Of a stretch of 64,000 nucleotides of DNA, positions 8,968 through 18,016 are shown piece by piece. The DNA lies in contig CALAUI010000019.1 in assembly GCA_937892115.1 (NCBI GenBank), positions 62,001-126,000 on the forward strand, in the 5' to 3' direction. Origin of the DNA: an uncultured Clostridia bacterium. GTDB lineage: Bacteria; Bacillota; Clostridia; Oscillospirales; Acutalibacteraceae. A model generated the notes under the pieces. The model had not been told where the DNA came from, made no database searches, and saw nothing but the letters and a program-made list of their open reading frames with translations. Positions within the stretch are counted from its first letter, which is position 1. The number at the start of each line of letters is the position of its first letter. The translations under genes and the position numbers were made by a program.

Positions 8968-9690
8968 ATGGAAGACAAAATCTCTGAACTCAACAGAATG
9001 ATAAAAGAGAGCAATAACATAGTATTTTTCGGCGGTGCGGGTGTATCCACGGAAAGCGGTATTCCCGATTTCCGCTCCGCAGACGGAATATACATGATGA
9101 ACTATAAATACCCACCCGAGGAGATAATAAGCAGAAGCTTTTTTGATGCTCACCCGAAGGAATTTTTTGAATTTTACAAAAAATATTTTTACTATCCCGA
9201 TGCAAAGCCCAACGTTACGCATCTGAAGCTTGCTCAGCTTGAAAAAGCGGGAAAGCTCAAAGCGGTAGTCACTCAGAATATAGACGGACTGCACACGGAT
9301 GCAGGCAGTAAGACAGTATACGAACTTCACGGCTCCGTGCTGAGAAACTACTGTATGAAATGCGGAAAATTCCATACAATCGATTATGTTGTAAACAGCG
9401 ACGGAATACCTAAATGCTCCTGCGGGGGAACGGTAAAGCCCGACGTGGTGCTTTATGAGGAATCCCTTGACGCAGATACGATTGAAGGTGCTGTGAATGC
9501 AATTTCCGAAGCAGATATGCTCATAGTTGCAGGCACTTCGCTGAGGGTATATCCGGCGGCCGGATTCATAAGATATTTCAAGGGTAAAAACTTAGTCCTC
9601 ATCAACCGCGATTCCACCGAAATGGATTCAATTTTCGGGCTCGTTATCAAGAGCAATCTCGGTGACGTAATGAGCAGAATTGAGATATAA
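8968..9690 (+). CDS. cobB: NAD-dependent protein deacylase, Sir2 family (CobB-like)
   Basis: Sirtuin of 240 residues that removes acyl groups from protein lysines using NAD+. Visible motifs are GAGVSTESGIPDFR (about 23-36) for NAD binding, TQNIDGLH (112-119), the catalytic His in ELHGS (131), and a zinc ribbon with Cys 139, 142, 160 and 162. The start ATG 8968 has GAGGTG six bases upstream and fits the promoter at 8920-8948. Monocistronic, closed by the terminator at 9697. The deacylase assignment is firm; acyl preference cannot be read from sequence. Confidence 0.93.
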   Translation: MEDKISELNRMIKESNNIVFFGGAGVSTESGIPDFRSADGIYMMNYKYPPEEIISRSFFDAHPKEFFEFYKKYFYYPDAKPNVTHLKLAQLEKAGKLKAVVTQNIDGLHTDAGSKTVYELHGSVLRNYCMKCGKFHTIDYVVNSDGIPKCSCGGTVKPDVVLYEESLDADTIEGAVNAISEADMLIVAGTSLRVYPAAGFIRYFKGKNLVLINRDSTEMDSIFGLVIKSNLGDVMSRIEI

Positions 9691-9696
9691 ATCACA

Positions 9697-9725
9697 CCCC
9701 GTGCCGCCCGGTGCGGGGATTTTTG
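9697..9725 (+). terminator. Terminator of the sirtuin gene
   Basis: CCCCGTGCCG pairs with CGGTGCGGGG (two G-U pairs) and is followed by ATTTTTG, beginning 7 bases after the stop codon. Its T-run overlaps the upstream promoter of the next operon. Confidence 0.85.
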
Positions 9726-9751
9726 TGCTCAAAACACATTTTTTGTATAAT
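9723..9751 (+). promoter_or_regulatory. Candidate upstream promoter P1 of the redox operon
   Basis: TTGTGC (9723-9728), 17 bases, TATAAT (9746-9751). The -35 is poor and overlaps the sirtuin terminator; the -10 is perfect. Two inverted repeats overlap it. Confidence 0.4.
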
Positions 9752-9786
9752 ATTAACATAAAGTGATATGTGTTTTAGTTAATATT
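9731..9786 (+). repeat. Two interleaved 9-base inverted repeats, possible operators
   Basis: AAAACACAT (9731-9739) is matched by ATGTGTTTT (9768-9776), and AATATTAAC (9749-9757) by GTTAATATT (9778-9786). Both pairs are exact and interleaved, so they cannot form hairpins together. They surround P1 and lie upstream of P2, a suitable place for a regulator. No known operator was recognised. Confidence 0.5.
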
Positions 9787-9822
9787 TTACATCTTTCTTG
9801 GTGCATTTATGCTGTGTGTCTA

Positions 9823-9851
9823 TTGTTTTTTATTATTGATGGTGATATAGT
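9823..9851 (+). promoter_or_regulatory. Promoter P2 of the redox operon
   Basis: TTGTTT (9823-9828), a 17-base spacer ending in TGA, and TATAGT (9846-9851), an extended -10 promoter. The start codon follows at 9887 with GGAGGT ahead. Confidence 0.6.
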
Positions 9852-9886
9852 ATTTTACGGTAAGAATATAATTTGGAGGTTATACT

Positions 9887-11317
9887 ATGAACTATGATGT
9901 AGCAGTTGTAGGCGCAGGTGTCGTCGGCTCACTTATAGCCCGCGAGCTCAGTCGCTACAACATCAAGGTTGCTCTTCTTGAAAAGTGCAACGACATGGCT
10001 ATGGGTACTTCTAAGGCAAACTCAGCCATCGTTCACGCCGGCTTCGATGCAAAGCCCGGCACTCTCAAGGCGAAGCTGAACGTTGAAGGCACCGCTCTTA
10101 TGCCCGAGCTGTGCAAGACACTCAGTGTCCCCTTCAAGCCCGTCGGTTCGCTTGTAGTTGCATTTTCAGATGAAGAAATGGACACCGTAAAAGAGCTTCT
10201 TGAAAGAGGCGTTACCAATGGTGTTCCCGGCCTTGAAATTTATGACCAGGCAAAGCTTCGCGAGGTTGAGCCCGCAATCAGCGAAGAAGCAAAGGGTGCT
10301 CTCTGGGCTCCCAGTGCCGGTATCGTATGTCCTTATGAGCTGACTATCGCAGCAGCTGAAAACGCAGTAGTCAACGGTACTGAATTCATCCGCAACTTTG
10401 CTGTTGAAGCAATTGACTATGACGGAAACGAATTCACAATCAAGAGTGCAGACAGCTCAATCAAGGCAAAGACAGTCATCAATGCCGCCGGCGTTTACTG
10501 TGATGAAATAGCCGCTCTCATCGGTGACAATTCCATCCACACCGTTCCCCGTAAGGGCGAATACATGCTTTGCGATAAATCAATCGGCGGTCTTGCAAAG
10601 CACACAATCTTCCAGTGTCCCTCAAAGATGGGCAAGGGTATCCTTGTAACTCCCACGGTTGACGGCAATCTCCTTATCGGTCCCAGCGCACTTGACATTG
10701 AAGATAAGGATGACGTTTCAACAACGGCAGGCACACTTGCAGAGGTACTTGAAACAGCAAAGAAATCCGTTCCCGTTCTCACCACAAGAGAAGTCATCAC
10801 CTCCTTCGCAGGTCTTCGTGCACATTGCGACAGAGACGATTTCATCATTGAAAAGAGCGAAAAGAACGATAAATTCATTAACGTTGCAGGTATCGAATCT
10901 CCCGGTCTTTCATCCGCTCCCGCCATTGCCCTTTACGTAAAGGACATCGTTCTCGGTATCATTGATGCTGAGGAAAAGGCAGACTTCAACCCCGTAAGAG
11001 AAGAACCCGTAAGATTCAGACACATGAGCAACGAAGAGCGTAAAGCTCTTATCGCAAAGAATCCCGCTTACGGCAGAATCATCTGCCGCTGTGAGACAAT
11101 CACGGAAGGCGAAATCCTTGACGCAATCCACGCTCCCGCAGGTGCAAGAGACGTTGACGGCGTTAAGAGAAGAACAAGAGCAGGTATGGGACGCTGCCAG
11201 GGCGGCTTCTGCGGCTCAAAGGTAGTTGAACTGCTTGCAAGAGAGCTTGGCGTTGAAATCAATCAGATTACCAAGTTCGGCGGCGATTCAAAGATTCTTT
11301 ATGAAAGAACAAAGTAA
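9887..11317 (+). CDS. GlpA-like FAD-dependent dehydrogenase with C-terminal [2Fe-2S] BFD-type domain
   Basis: 476 residues. The N-terminal DAO-type FAD domain opens with VVGAGVVGSLIARELS and resembles anaerobic glycerol-3-phosphate dehydrogenase subunit A and L-2-hydroxyglutarate oxidases. The C-terminal domain has a BFD-like cluster site: Cys-X-Cys near 400 (IICRCET) and a second pair near 435-440 (GMGRCQGGFC). Such proteins pass electrons from a hydroxy-acid or glycerol phosphate to partner flavoproteins. It is first in a three-gene operon with an FAD/NAD oxidoreductase and a DUF1667 protein, a set common in Clostridia and often beside glpK; no glpK is here. Substrate is therefore open. Start ATG 9887 has a strong GGAGGT. 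Confidence 0.85.
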   Translation: MNYDVAVVGAGVVGSLIARELSRYNIKVALLEKCNDMAMGTSKANSAIVHAGFDAKPGTLKAKLNVEGTALMPELCKTLSVPFKPVGSLVVAFSDEEMDTVKELLERGVTNGVPGLEIYDQAKLREVEPAISEEAKGALWAPSAGIVCPYELTIAAAENAVVNGTEFIRNFAVEAIDYDGNEFTIKSADSSIKAKTVINAAGVYCDEIAALIGDNSIHTVPRKGEYMLCDKSIGGLAKHTIFQCPSKMGKGILVTPTVDGNLLIGPSALDIEDKDDVSTTAGTLAEVLETAKKSVPVLTTREVITSFAGLRAHCDRDDFIIEKSEKNDKFINVAGIESPGLSSAPAIALYVKDIVLGIIDAEEKADFNPVREEPVRFRHMSNEERKALIAKNPAYGRIICRCETITEGEILDAIHAPAGARDVDGVKRRTRAGMGRCQGGFCGSKVVELLARELGVEINQITKFGGDSKILYERTK

Positions 11318-11332
11318 GGAGGAGGAACTGAT

Positions 11333-12586
11333 ATGCTTAATTATGATATAGTAGTAATCGGCGGCGGCCCCGCAGGTATGGCTGCAGCACTCAAAGCAAA
11401 AGAATGCGGCGTTGACAGTATCCTCATTCTTGAAAGAGCCGAAACTCTCGGCGGTATCCTTGAACAGTGCATTCACACCGGCTTCGGCCTTCAGTATTTC
11501 GGCGAAGAGCTTTCCGGTCCCGAATATGCAGACAGATTCATTCAGCAGGTATTCGAGCAGAAAATCGAATATAAAACAGATACGATGGCTCTCCAGGTCA
11601 CCGAAGACAACAAGGTATATGCAGTAAACAAGACCGACGGTCTGCTTGAAATCCAGGCAAAGGCAGTAATCCTTGCCATGGGCTGCAGAGAGAGACCCAG
11701 AGGTGCCCTTAACATCGCAGGAACGAGAGCCAGCGGCGTTATGAGCGCAGGTACTGCTCAGAAATACGTCAACATTGACGGTTATATGCCCGGCAAGAAG
11801 GTCGTTATCCTCGGCTCCGGCGATATCGGTCTTATCATGGCAAGACGTATGACCCTTGAAGGCGCAAAGGTTGAATGCGTATGCGAGCTTATGCCCTACT
11901 CCAGCGGTCTTACCAGAAACATCGTTCAGTGTCTTGACGACTTCAACATTCCTCTTTACCTGAGCACAACCGTTATCGACATCAAGGGTAAAGACAGAGT
12001 AACAGGCGTTACAATCGCTTCCGTTGACGAAAACCGCAGACCTATTCCCGGAACGGAAAGAGATATCGAATGCGATACTCTCCTGCTTTCGGTAGGTCTT
12101 ATCCCCGAAAACGAGCTTACCAAGAACGTCGGCATTTCCCTTGACAGAGTTACAAGCGGTGCCATCGTTGACGAATACAGAGAGACAGACCACAAGGGCG
12201 TATTTGCCTGCGGTAACGTTCTTCACGTACACGACCTGGTTGACTTCGTAACACAGGAAAGCCAGATTGCCGGTGAAGGTGCTGCAAAGTACGTACTCGG
12301 TCAGAAGGCAGAAGCGGAATACATCACCACAAAGGGTGTCGGTGCTGTACGCTACATCGTTCCCCAGAAGGTCAACATCAAAAATGAGGGCGACGTAAAG
12401 CTCTTCTTCAGAGTCGGCTCATCATTCAAGAATGCAACCGTTAAGGTTTCATACAACGGTCAGGAAATCATCAGCCGCAAGAGACCCCGTCTCGCTCCGG
12501 GCGAAATGGAGAACGTTCTCATCAAGAACGATATGCTTAAGTCCTTCTCCAAAGACGGCGTAATTGAAATAACTGTGGAGGCCTGA
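11333..12586 (+). CDS. FAD/NAD(P)-dependent oxidoreductase, partner of GlpA-like protein
   Basis: 417 residues of the pyridine-nucleotide-disulphide-oxidoreductase-like fold. It has an FAD motif at the start (VVIGGGPAGMAAALKA), a conserved EQCIHTGFG segment, and a second dinucleotide motif in VVILGSGDIG (about 160-170). The C-terminal 80 residues form a small extra domain ending in VEITVEA. In known triads this subunit exchanges electrons between the GlpA-like dehydrogenase and NAD(P) or another carrier. It starts at ATG 11333 after AAGGAGGAG, 15 bases after the first gene. The role as partner is inferred from the conserved neighbourhood. Confidence 0.85.
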   Translation: MLNYDIVVIGGGPAGMAAALKAKECGVDSILILERAETLGGILEQCIHTGFGLQYFGEELSGPEYADRFIQQVFEQKIEYKTDTMALQVTEDNKVYAVNKTDGLLEIQAKAVILAMGCRERPRGALNIAGTRASGVMSAGTAQKYVNIDGYMPGKKVVILGSGDIGLIMARRMTLEGAKVECVCELMPYSSGLTRNIVQCLDDFNIPLYLSTTVIDIKGKDRVTGVTIASVDENRRPIPGTERDIECDTLLLSVGLIPENELTKNVGISLDRVTSGAIVDEYRETDHKGVFACGNVLHVHDLVDFVTQESQIAGEGAAKYVLGQKAEAEYITTKGVGAVRYIVPQKVNIKNEGDVKLFFRVGSSFKNATVKVSYNGQEIISRKRPRLAPGEMENVLIKNDMLKSFSKDGVIEITVEA

Positions 12587-12590
12587 GAAT

Positions 12591-12956
12591 ATGACTAAAA
12601 ATATTACTTGTGTAACATGCCCCATGGGCTGCGGAATTACCGTAGAACTCAACGACAACAACGAAGTCATCAGCGTATCAGGCAACACCTGCAAGCGCGG
12701 TGAACTCTATGCAAAGAACGAAGTTACCCATCCCCAGAGAAGTCTTGCCACGACCGTAAAGGTTGACGGCGGCGTACACAACGTTGTACCCTGCAAGTCG
12801 GCAGGTCCTCTCCCCAAGGAAAAGATTTTTGACTGCATGGCTGAAATCAACAAGGCAAGTGCAAAAGCACCCGTAAAGCTCGGTGATGTACTTGTCGAAA
12901 ACGTTTGCGGCACGGGAATCAACATCGTAGCTACAAACCACTGCCCCGAAGCATAA
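12591..12956 (+). CDS. DUF1667 family iron-sulphur protein
   Basis: 121 residues. Cys 7, 10, 14 and 34 (CVTCPMGC, then NTCKRG) form a C-X2-C-X3-C-X19-C pattern like the [4Fe-4S] site at the start of molybdopterin oxidoreductases; the molybdopterin domain itself is absent. Several more cysteines follow (positions near 67 and 81, and in the C-terminal half). DUF1667 proteins usually accompany the two flavoproteins upstream and probably act as the electron-transfer subunit. It starts 4 bases after the preceding stop and is the last gene of the operon. Confidence 0.85.
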   Translation: MTKNITCVTCPMGCGITVELNDNNEVISVSGNTCKRGELYAKNEVTHPQRSLATTVKVDGGVHNVVPCKSAGPLPKEKIFDCMAEINKASAKAPVKLGDVLVENVCGTGINIVATNHCPEA

Positions 12957-12974
12957 AGCAAACAAATAATAAAA

Positions 12975-13006
12975 AAAGAAGGAGTTTTGAAAGAAACTCC
13001 TTCTTT
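12975..13006. terminator. Bidirectional terminator between convergent operons
   Basis: AAAGAAGGAGTTT pairs exactly with AAACTCCTTCTTT around a six-base loop. T-rich sequence follows on plus (TTATTT) and an A-run precedes it, giving a T-run on minus. It closes both the redox operon and the 25-gene array that ends with rsgA. Confidence 0.9.
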
Positions 13007-13038
13007 TATTTATGCTATACAGATAACAGACAATCGTA

Positions 13039-13926
13039 TTATTTTAACTGCCAGTCTGCTATATCCTTGACGCCCTCCATCATCATGCAGTAGCTTTCAT
13101 GCCGTGATTTCGGAATAATCCCCTGCTCCACGGCTTCAATGATTTTACAGCCCTTATCCTTCATATGAAGGCAGGTTGAAAACTTACAGGTTCCGAGATA
13201 CTGCTGAAATTCGGGGAATGCAAAGGGCAGATTTTTCTTGATTATATATTCGCTGTCCTCGGAAACGATGGATGCAAAGCCGGGAGTATCCGCAACGTAT
13301 CCGCCCTTGACCTTGAACAGCTCGCTGTGTCTGGTCGTATGACGGCCTCTGCCCAGTTTTTCACTGATTTCAGCGGTTTTAAGGTCAAGATCGGGAAAGA
13401 TAGCATTCAGAAGCGAGGATTTGCCTACGCCTGAATTTCCGCAGAGGGCACAGATATGACCCTCAAATTCTTTTTCAACATCTTTGGTGCCTTCACCCGT
13501 TTTGCCCGAAACACAGTACGCCTTTATACCCACTTTACGGTATATTTCCGCATACTCCTCACCGGGAACGAGGTCGCACTTTGTAAACACCACAACGGGC
13601 TCAATATCCTTATCCACAGCAAGTGCGGTAAGCTTATCAATAATAAAGAGCACCGGAGCCGGCTCGGTCGTAGAGGAAACAATAAAAAGTCGGTCAACAT
13701 TTGCAACGGGAGGTCTGGTCATCAGACTTTTTCTCTCCTCAATTTCGTCAATGGTATTCTCTGCCTTGTCATTGACGGAAATCGTTACTCTGTCACCGGG
13801 AAGCGGCTTAATGCCTTCCTTACGAAAAATACCCTTCGGCTTACATTCGTATATTTCGCCATCGGCAGCTTCCACATAGTAGAAGCCGCCGATTCCTTTT
13901 ATAATTATACCTTTTTCTTTAGCCAT
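13039..13926 (-). CDS. rsgA: Ribosome small-subunit-dependent GTPase A (RsgA/YloQ)
   Basis: Circularly permuted GTPase of 295 residues that acts late in 30S subunit assembly. An OB-fold start is followed by the permuted motifs: G4 FTKCD, then G1 GNSGVGKSSLLN and the switch DTPG. The zinc-binding end has the CKFSTCLHMKDKGC Cys/His pattern. The ATG overlaps the stop of prkC by one base (TGATG), implying coupled translation. It is last in the long array. Homologues in B. subtilis also follow prkC, which can phosphorylate this GTPase. The usual rpe and thiN neighbours are not here. Confidence 0.97.
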   Translation of the reverse strand: MAKEKGIIIKGIGGFYYVEAADGEIYECKPKGIFRKEGIKPLPGDRVTISVNDKAENTIDEIEERKSLMTRPPVANVDRLFIVSSTTEPAPVLFIIDKLTALAVDKDIEPVVVFTKCDLVPGEEYAEIYRKVGIKAYCVSGKTGEGTKDVEKEFEGHICALCGNSGVGKSSLLNAIFPDLDLKTAEISEKLGRGRHTTRHSELFKVKGGYVADTPGFASIVSEDSEYIIKKNLPFAFPEFQQYLGTCKFSTCLHMKDKGCKIIEAVEQGIIPKSRHESYCMMMEGVKDIADWQLK

Positions 13927-16217
13927 CAGACACCCTCAAGCTGGCCTACGGTCAGAGTGATTTTTGTATTTTCATTATATATAACGGAGCTTGAAGGAGA
14001 CGGATTCATCATAATTACCTTGCCGTCCATGGCGGGGTCTTCAACAGCAACGTAGTTGATTATGATATTTTCACTTCTGAAGCCCTTTGAAATAAGGTTT
14101 TCCTTTGCGGTTACGGCACCCTGACCCACTACGCTGGTAAGTGTCACGGGGCGGGCGGCTGAACCGGTGGACGTATATTTCTGCTCCGAAATGACGGGGT
14201 CTTCCTCCGTAAAGTCAACGACGCAGGTATAATACTCGTCGCCGTCAATATGTACCTTGACGGATGCTTTGTCACCTTCGCCCTCAATCTCAAACTTGTG
14301 GGATGAGCCGTCCATAAGGATGGATTGTCTGAACTTTGACTCGCCGTCAACGTAGATTACGCAGTATTCTTCTTTACCGAGAGAAGGAAGAACAATACTG
14401 AGCGTCACCTTGTTTTCGGGAGCGATACCGGTACTGACGGTAACGTGAATCTTCGTTCCGGGAGGTACCTTTGTACCCTTGGTTTCCGACTGAGCGATGA
14501 TTTCACCCTTGGGCTTGTCGCTGTCTTCCTCTTCGTAGGGCTCTTCAAGCTTAAGGTCAAGGGATTCAACTCTCTGCTTGGCGATATTTACATCCATACC
14601 TACAAGGTAGGGAACTTCCTTGTAGCTTGAGTCGGTTGCATAATAGATATGAACGGTTGAGCCCCTGTCAACCTCGGTACCCTCGGGAGGATTGGTCCTT
14701 GTAACGGTACCGAATTCAACGGAAAGATTGGGCTCCTCAATCTTATCAACGACCAGTCCCATATTCTTGAGCATATCCTCGGCACTGGACCAGTTCATAT
14801 TAACAACGTCGGGAATAACGACCTTCTGGGCACCGACGAATATCTTGATTTCCTTTTTACTGCCGTCAAACTTTTTGCCGTTTTCGGGCTCCTGTCTGAG
14901 AATAACGCCGATTTCGTCCTGATTCTTTGTATTCTCATACTCAACGACTATCTTATATTTATTGTATTTGTCATTATCCTTGACATCGTTTGAGTAATTG
15001 AGTCCGACAAGCAGAGGTACTCTTGAAGATGAAGCAAAGGAACTGATGGGAAGCTTCTCAAGCATTTCGGGAGCAAAGAAGTAAAGACCCGTAAATGCGA
15101 TAACGCCGACAACGATAAGTCCTATAAGAATACCGGCAATAACAAAACCTATTTTACCCTTATTTGCGCCCTCATAATCGTAATCGTCATCCTGCTCGGG
15201 TTTGGGCTGCTTTTTGGGTACTTTGGGAACTGCGGGAGCAGCCGCAGCGGGAGCTGTGGGAACGGCGGGAACGACAACGGTAGGTGATGACACCTGCGGC
15301 TGCTTTGAATAAGCACCGCTGCCTACGGCAGGTGAAAGCCGTGTAGGTTCGTTATCAACAAAATATTTCTGCTGCTGGAAACGCATACCGGGATTCCTCT
15401 TGAATTCTTCAATATCAAGAAGCATTTCGGATGCGGTCTGATATCTTGATTTGGTATCCTTTTCCATGGCTCTCATAACTATCTGCTCAAGGCCCACGGG
15501 AATATTGGGATTGATTTCTCTGATGCTTCTGGGGTCATTCTGAAGCTGCATGAGAGCAACGGAAACGCTGTTATCGGAAACGAAGGGAACTCTGCCGGTC
15601 AGCATTTCATACATTGCGACACCGATTGAATAGATATCCGTCCTCTCATCAATGGGAAGACCTCTCGCCTGCTCGGGGCTGATATAATGAACGGAGCCGA
15701 TGGCTGAATCGGTCATGGTCTTGGTATCGCTGTAACTGAATCTCGCAATACCGAAGTCGGTGACCTTTATCGTGCCGTTTGAGAGCAAAAGAATATTCTG
15801 GGGCTTGATATCTCTGTGGATAATTCCCTTGTCGTGAGCGTGCTGAAGCGCACGGAGAATCTGCATGGTAAAATGCACCGTTTCCTTTACGCCCAGATGT
15901 CCCTGCTGCTCAATATACTCTTTAAGTGTTATGCCCTCAACGTATTCCATTACGATGTACTGAAGTCTGTCACCGTAATTGACGTTATAAACCTTTACAA
16001 TATTGGGATGTGAAAGCAGGGAAATCGCCTTTGACTCATTCTTGAATCTGCGGCGGAATTCCTCGTTTGCAAGAAACTCATCCTTTAAGATTTTAACTGC
16101 AACGATTCTGTCATCCACATTATCGTATGCTTTATATACAACTGCCATACCGCCTACACCGATTACTTCCTGAATCTCGTAGCGGCCGTCAAGTCTTTTT
16201 CCGGTATAGTTATCCAT
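13926..16217 (-). CDS. prkC: PASTA-domain serine/threonine protein kinase (PrkC/Stk1)
   Basis: 763 residues. The cytoplasmic kinase domain fills about 1-270, with the glycine loop GVGGMAVVYKAYD, catalytic HRDIKPQNILL and DFGIARF all intact. A Pro/Ala-rich linker leads to one membrane segment near 355-380 (KIGFVIAGILIGLIVVGVIA). Outside are three consecutive PASTA repeats, a beta-rich spacer, and a fourth PASTA-like unit at the C-terminus. PASTA repeats bind muropeptides, so the kinase reads wall state. It sits between its phosphatase prpC and rsgA, the standard Firmicutes order. Start ATG 16217. Confidence 0.97.
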   Translation of the reverse strand: MDNYTGKRLDGRYEIQEVIGVGGMAVVYKAYDNVDDRIVAVKILKDEFLANEEFRRRFKNESKAISLLSHPNIVKVYNVNYGDRLQYIVMEYVEGITLKEYIEQQGHLGVKETVHFTMQILRALQHAHDKGIIHRDIKPQNILLLSNGTIKVTDFGIARFSYSDTKTMTDSAIGSVHYISPEQARGLPIDERTDIYSIGVAMYEMLTGRVPFVSDNSVSVALMQLQNDPRSIREINPNIPVGLEQIVMRAMEKDTKSRYQTASEMLLDIEEFKRNPGMRFQQQKYFVDNEPTRLSPAVGSGAYSKQPQVSSPTVVVPAVPTAPAAAAPAVPKVPKKQPKPEQDDDYDYEGANKGKIGFVIAGILIGLIVVGVIAFTGLYFFAPEMLEKLPISSFASSSRVPLLVGLNYSNDVKDNDKYNKYKIVVEYENTKNQDEIGVILRQEPENGKKFDGSKKEIKIFVGAQKVVIPDVVNMNWSSAEDMLKNMGLVVDKIEEPNLSVEFGTVTRTNPPEGTEVDRGSTVHIYYATDSSYKEVPYLVGMDVNIAKQRVESLDLKLEEPYEEEDSDKPKGEIIAQSETKGTKVPPGTKIHVTVSTGIAPENKVTLSIVLPSLGKEEYCVIYVDGESKFRQSILMDGSSHKFEIEGEGDKASVKVHIDGDEYYTCVVDFTEEDPVISEQKYTSTGSAARPVTLTSVVGQGAVTAKENLISKGFRSENIIINYVAVEDPAMDGKVIMMNPSPSSSVIYNENTKITLTVGQLEGV

Positions 16218-16236
16218 TTGCTAATTTATCTCCTTT

Positions 16237-16971
16237 TCATATTTTTACTGCAACGGCGGTTACATTATCGCTTCCGCCTTTTCGGAGCGCCATCCTTACA
16301 AGCTCGTTAATGCATTCTTCACAGTATCTGTCTGAGGCGACCTGAAGTATTTCATCCGCCGTCAGATAATTTGAAAGTCCGTCTGTACAGATGAGAAGCA
16401 TATCTCCGGGGGAAACATCCTCCTGACAGAAATCAGCCCTTACCGTGTTTTCAACACCGACAGCCCTTGTAATAAGGTTTTTCTTGGGATGATTTACCGC
16501 TTCTTTCTCTGTTATTTCGCCATCCTCTATCATTTTTTGTACCACTGAGTGGTCACGGGTAAGCTGGGTAATTCTGTTCTCTTCGGGGTTGATAAGATAA
16601 GCTCTGCTGTCCCCGGCGTGAACAGTATAGATAAAGCCGTCCGTTATGATTGAAGCCACAACGGTAGTTCCCATTCCTTCATACCTTTCATCCGAAAGAG
16701 AAATGGAATAGATGTATTTGTTTGCATACTCAACTGCGGAATATAAAAGGGATTTGATCGAAATATCGCTCATACCATCGTGATAGCCGTTAGTTATTCT
16801 TTCACGGACTATTCTCGCACACTCGCGGGAAGCGGTTGCTCCCTCAGCGGCACCGCCCATACCGTCACAGACAATGGCGTAGCAGGCACCGGTTGTAAGT
16901 TCACCGAAGGAATACGAATCCTGGTTATTATCCCTTTTAAGACCGCGGTCTGTCTTTGCCGCAAGTATCAT
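16237..16971 (-). CDS. prpC: PP2C-family protein phosphatase (PrpC/Stp1)
   Basis: 244 residues of the metal-dependent PPM phosphatase fold, which reverses PrkC phosphorylation. The metal and catalytic motifs are complete: TDRGLKRDNNQDS near the start, CDGMGGAAEG, HAGDSRAYL and GGSDNVTAVAV near the end. Its start overlaps the rlmN stop by four bases (ATGA), and prkC follows after 19 bases. Kinase and phosphatase are clearly cotranscribed. Confidence 0.96.
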   Translation of the reverse strand: MILAAKTDRGLKRDNNQDSYSFGELTTGACYAIVCDGMGGAAEGATASRECARIVRERITNGYHDGMSDISIKSLLYSAVEYANKYIYSISLSDERYEGMGTTVVASIITDGFIYTVHAGDSRAYLINPEENRITQLTRDHSVVQKMIEDGEITEKEAVNHPKKNLITRAVGVENTVRADFCQEDVSPGDMLLICTDGLSNYLTADEILQVASDRYCEECINELVRMALRKGGSDNVTAVAVKI

Positions 16972-18008
16972 GATGACAAATCCCCCTTTCCTTTATTCTG
17001 TTTCAGACGAAGCTGACCGCAGGAAGCGTCAATATCCGAGCCGAGCTTTCGTCTGACGGTTGCGGTAATACCGTTTTTTTCAAGAATCTGCGAAAACCTC
17101 TTTACCCTTTCGGGACTGCTCGGCTTGAAGGGACTTTCCTCTACCTCGTTGATGGGAATGAGATTGACGTGGCAGAGCATTCCCTTAAGCCGTCGGGCAA
17201 GCTCCAGAGCACATTCATCGGTATCGTTGAGCCCCGATATCATGGAATATTCAAAGGATATCCGCCTTGAGGTTTCTTTTGTATATTCGCGGCACATATC
17301 AAGAAGTTCCTCAATATGGTACCGTTTGTTTACGGGCATTATTTTATTGCGGATCTCGTTATTCGGAGCGTGAAGCGAAACGGAAAGAGTAAGCTGAAGG
17401 TGTTTATTCAGCAGCTCTCTTATTTTCGGAACAAGTCCGCAGGTTGAAAGGGAAATATTCCTCATGGAAAGATTGATTCCCTTTTCGTCGGTGACAAGAG
17501 TAATAAATCGCATTACATTGTCAAAGTTATCAAGGGGCTCACCCATACCCATAAGCACGATATGGGATATCCGCTCGCCGATTTCTCTCTGTGCAATATA
17601 CACCTGTGAAAGAATTTCGCCTGCGGTAAGACATCGCTTGAAGCCGCCGAGAGTGGAAGCACAGAAGGCACAGCCCATACGGCAGCCGACCTGGGACGAA
17701 ACGCAGATAGTATAGCCGTATTTGTATTTCATGACCACACACTCAACATAGTCACCGTCCGGCAGAGAGTAAAGCATCTTGACGGTACCGTCGGACGCCA
17801 CCTGCTTACCGACATAGGAGCAGCAGATAACGGGCATCTTTTCTTTCAGCTCATCCCGCAGGGATTTGGAAAGATTGGTCATTTCGTCATAGTCGAGCAC
17901 CTGATGCTTATGAAACCACTCATAAACCTGCTTTGCACGAAAGCTCTGTATTGAATTTTCCTTGAAGGACTCCGTCATTTCTTCAAGAGTCATTGAAAGA
18001 ATATCCAT
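16968..18008 (-). CDS. rlmN: 23S rRNA (adenine-2503-C2)/tRNA A37 methyltransferase RlmN
   Basis: Radical-SAM enzyme of 346 residues that methylates A2503 of 23S rRNA and A37 of some tRNAs. It has the cluster motif CRMGCAFC, the GMGEPLDN segment, and the C-terminal Cys in DASCGQL that carries the transient methyl group. No Cfr-specific feature is seen, and the housekeeping position between rsmB and prpC argues for RlmN. Start ATG 18008, 8 bases after rsmB. Confidence 0.96.
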   Translation of the reverse strand: MDILSMTLEEMTESFKENSIQSFRAKQVYEWFHKHQVLDYDEMTNLSKSLRDELKEKMPVICCSYVGKQVASDGTVKMLYSLPDGDYVECVVMKYKYGYTICVSSQVGCRMGCAFCASTLGGFKRCLTAGEILSQVYIAQREIGERISHIVLMGMGEPLDNFDNVMRFITLVTDEKGINLSMRNISLSTCGLVPKIRELLNKHLQLTLSVSLHAPNNEIRNKIMPVNKRYHIEELLDMCREYTKETSRRISFEYSMISGLNDTDECALELARRLKGMLCHVNLIPINEVEESPFKPSSPERVKRFSQILEKNGITATVRRKLGSDIDASCGQLRLKQNKGKGDLSS

Positions 18009-18016
18009 CTGATTTA

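Noticed and set aside
11288..12232. Long open frame (314 codons) on the minus strand
   Set aside because: It lies opposite a well-supported flavoprotein gene and mirrors its codon bias; no ribosome site or family motif.
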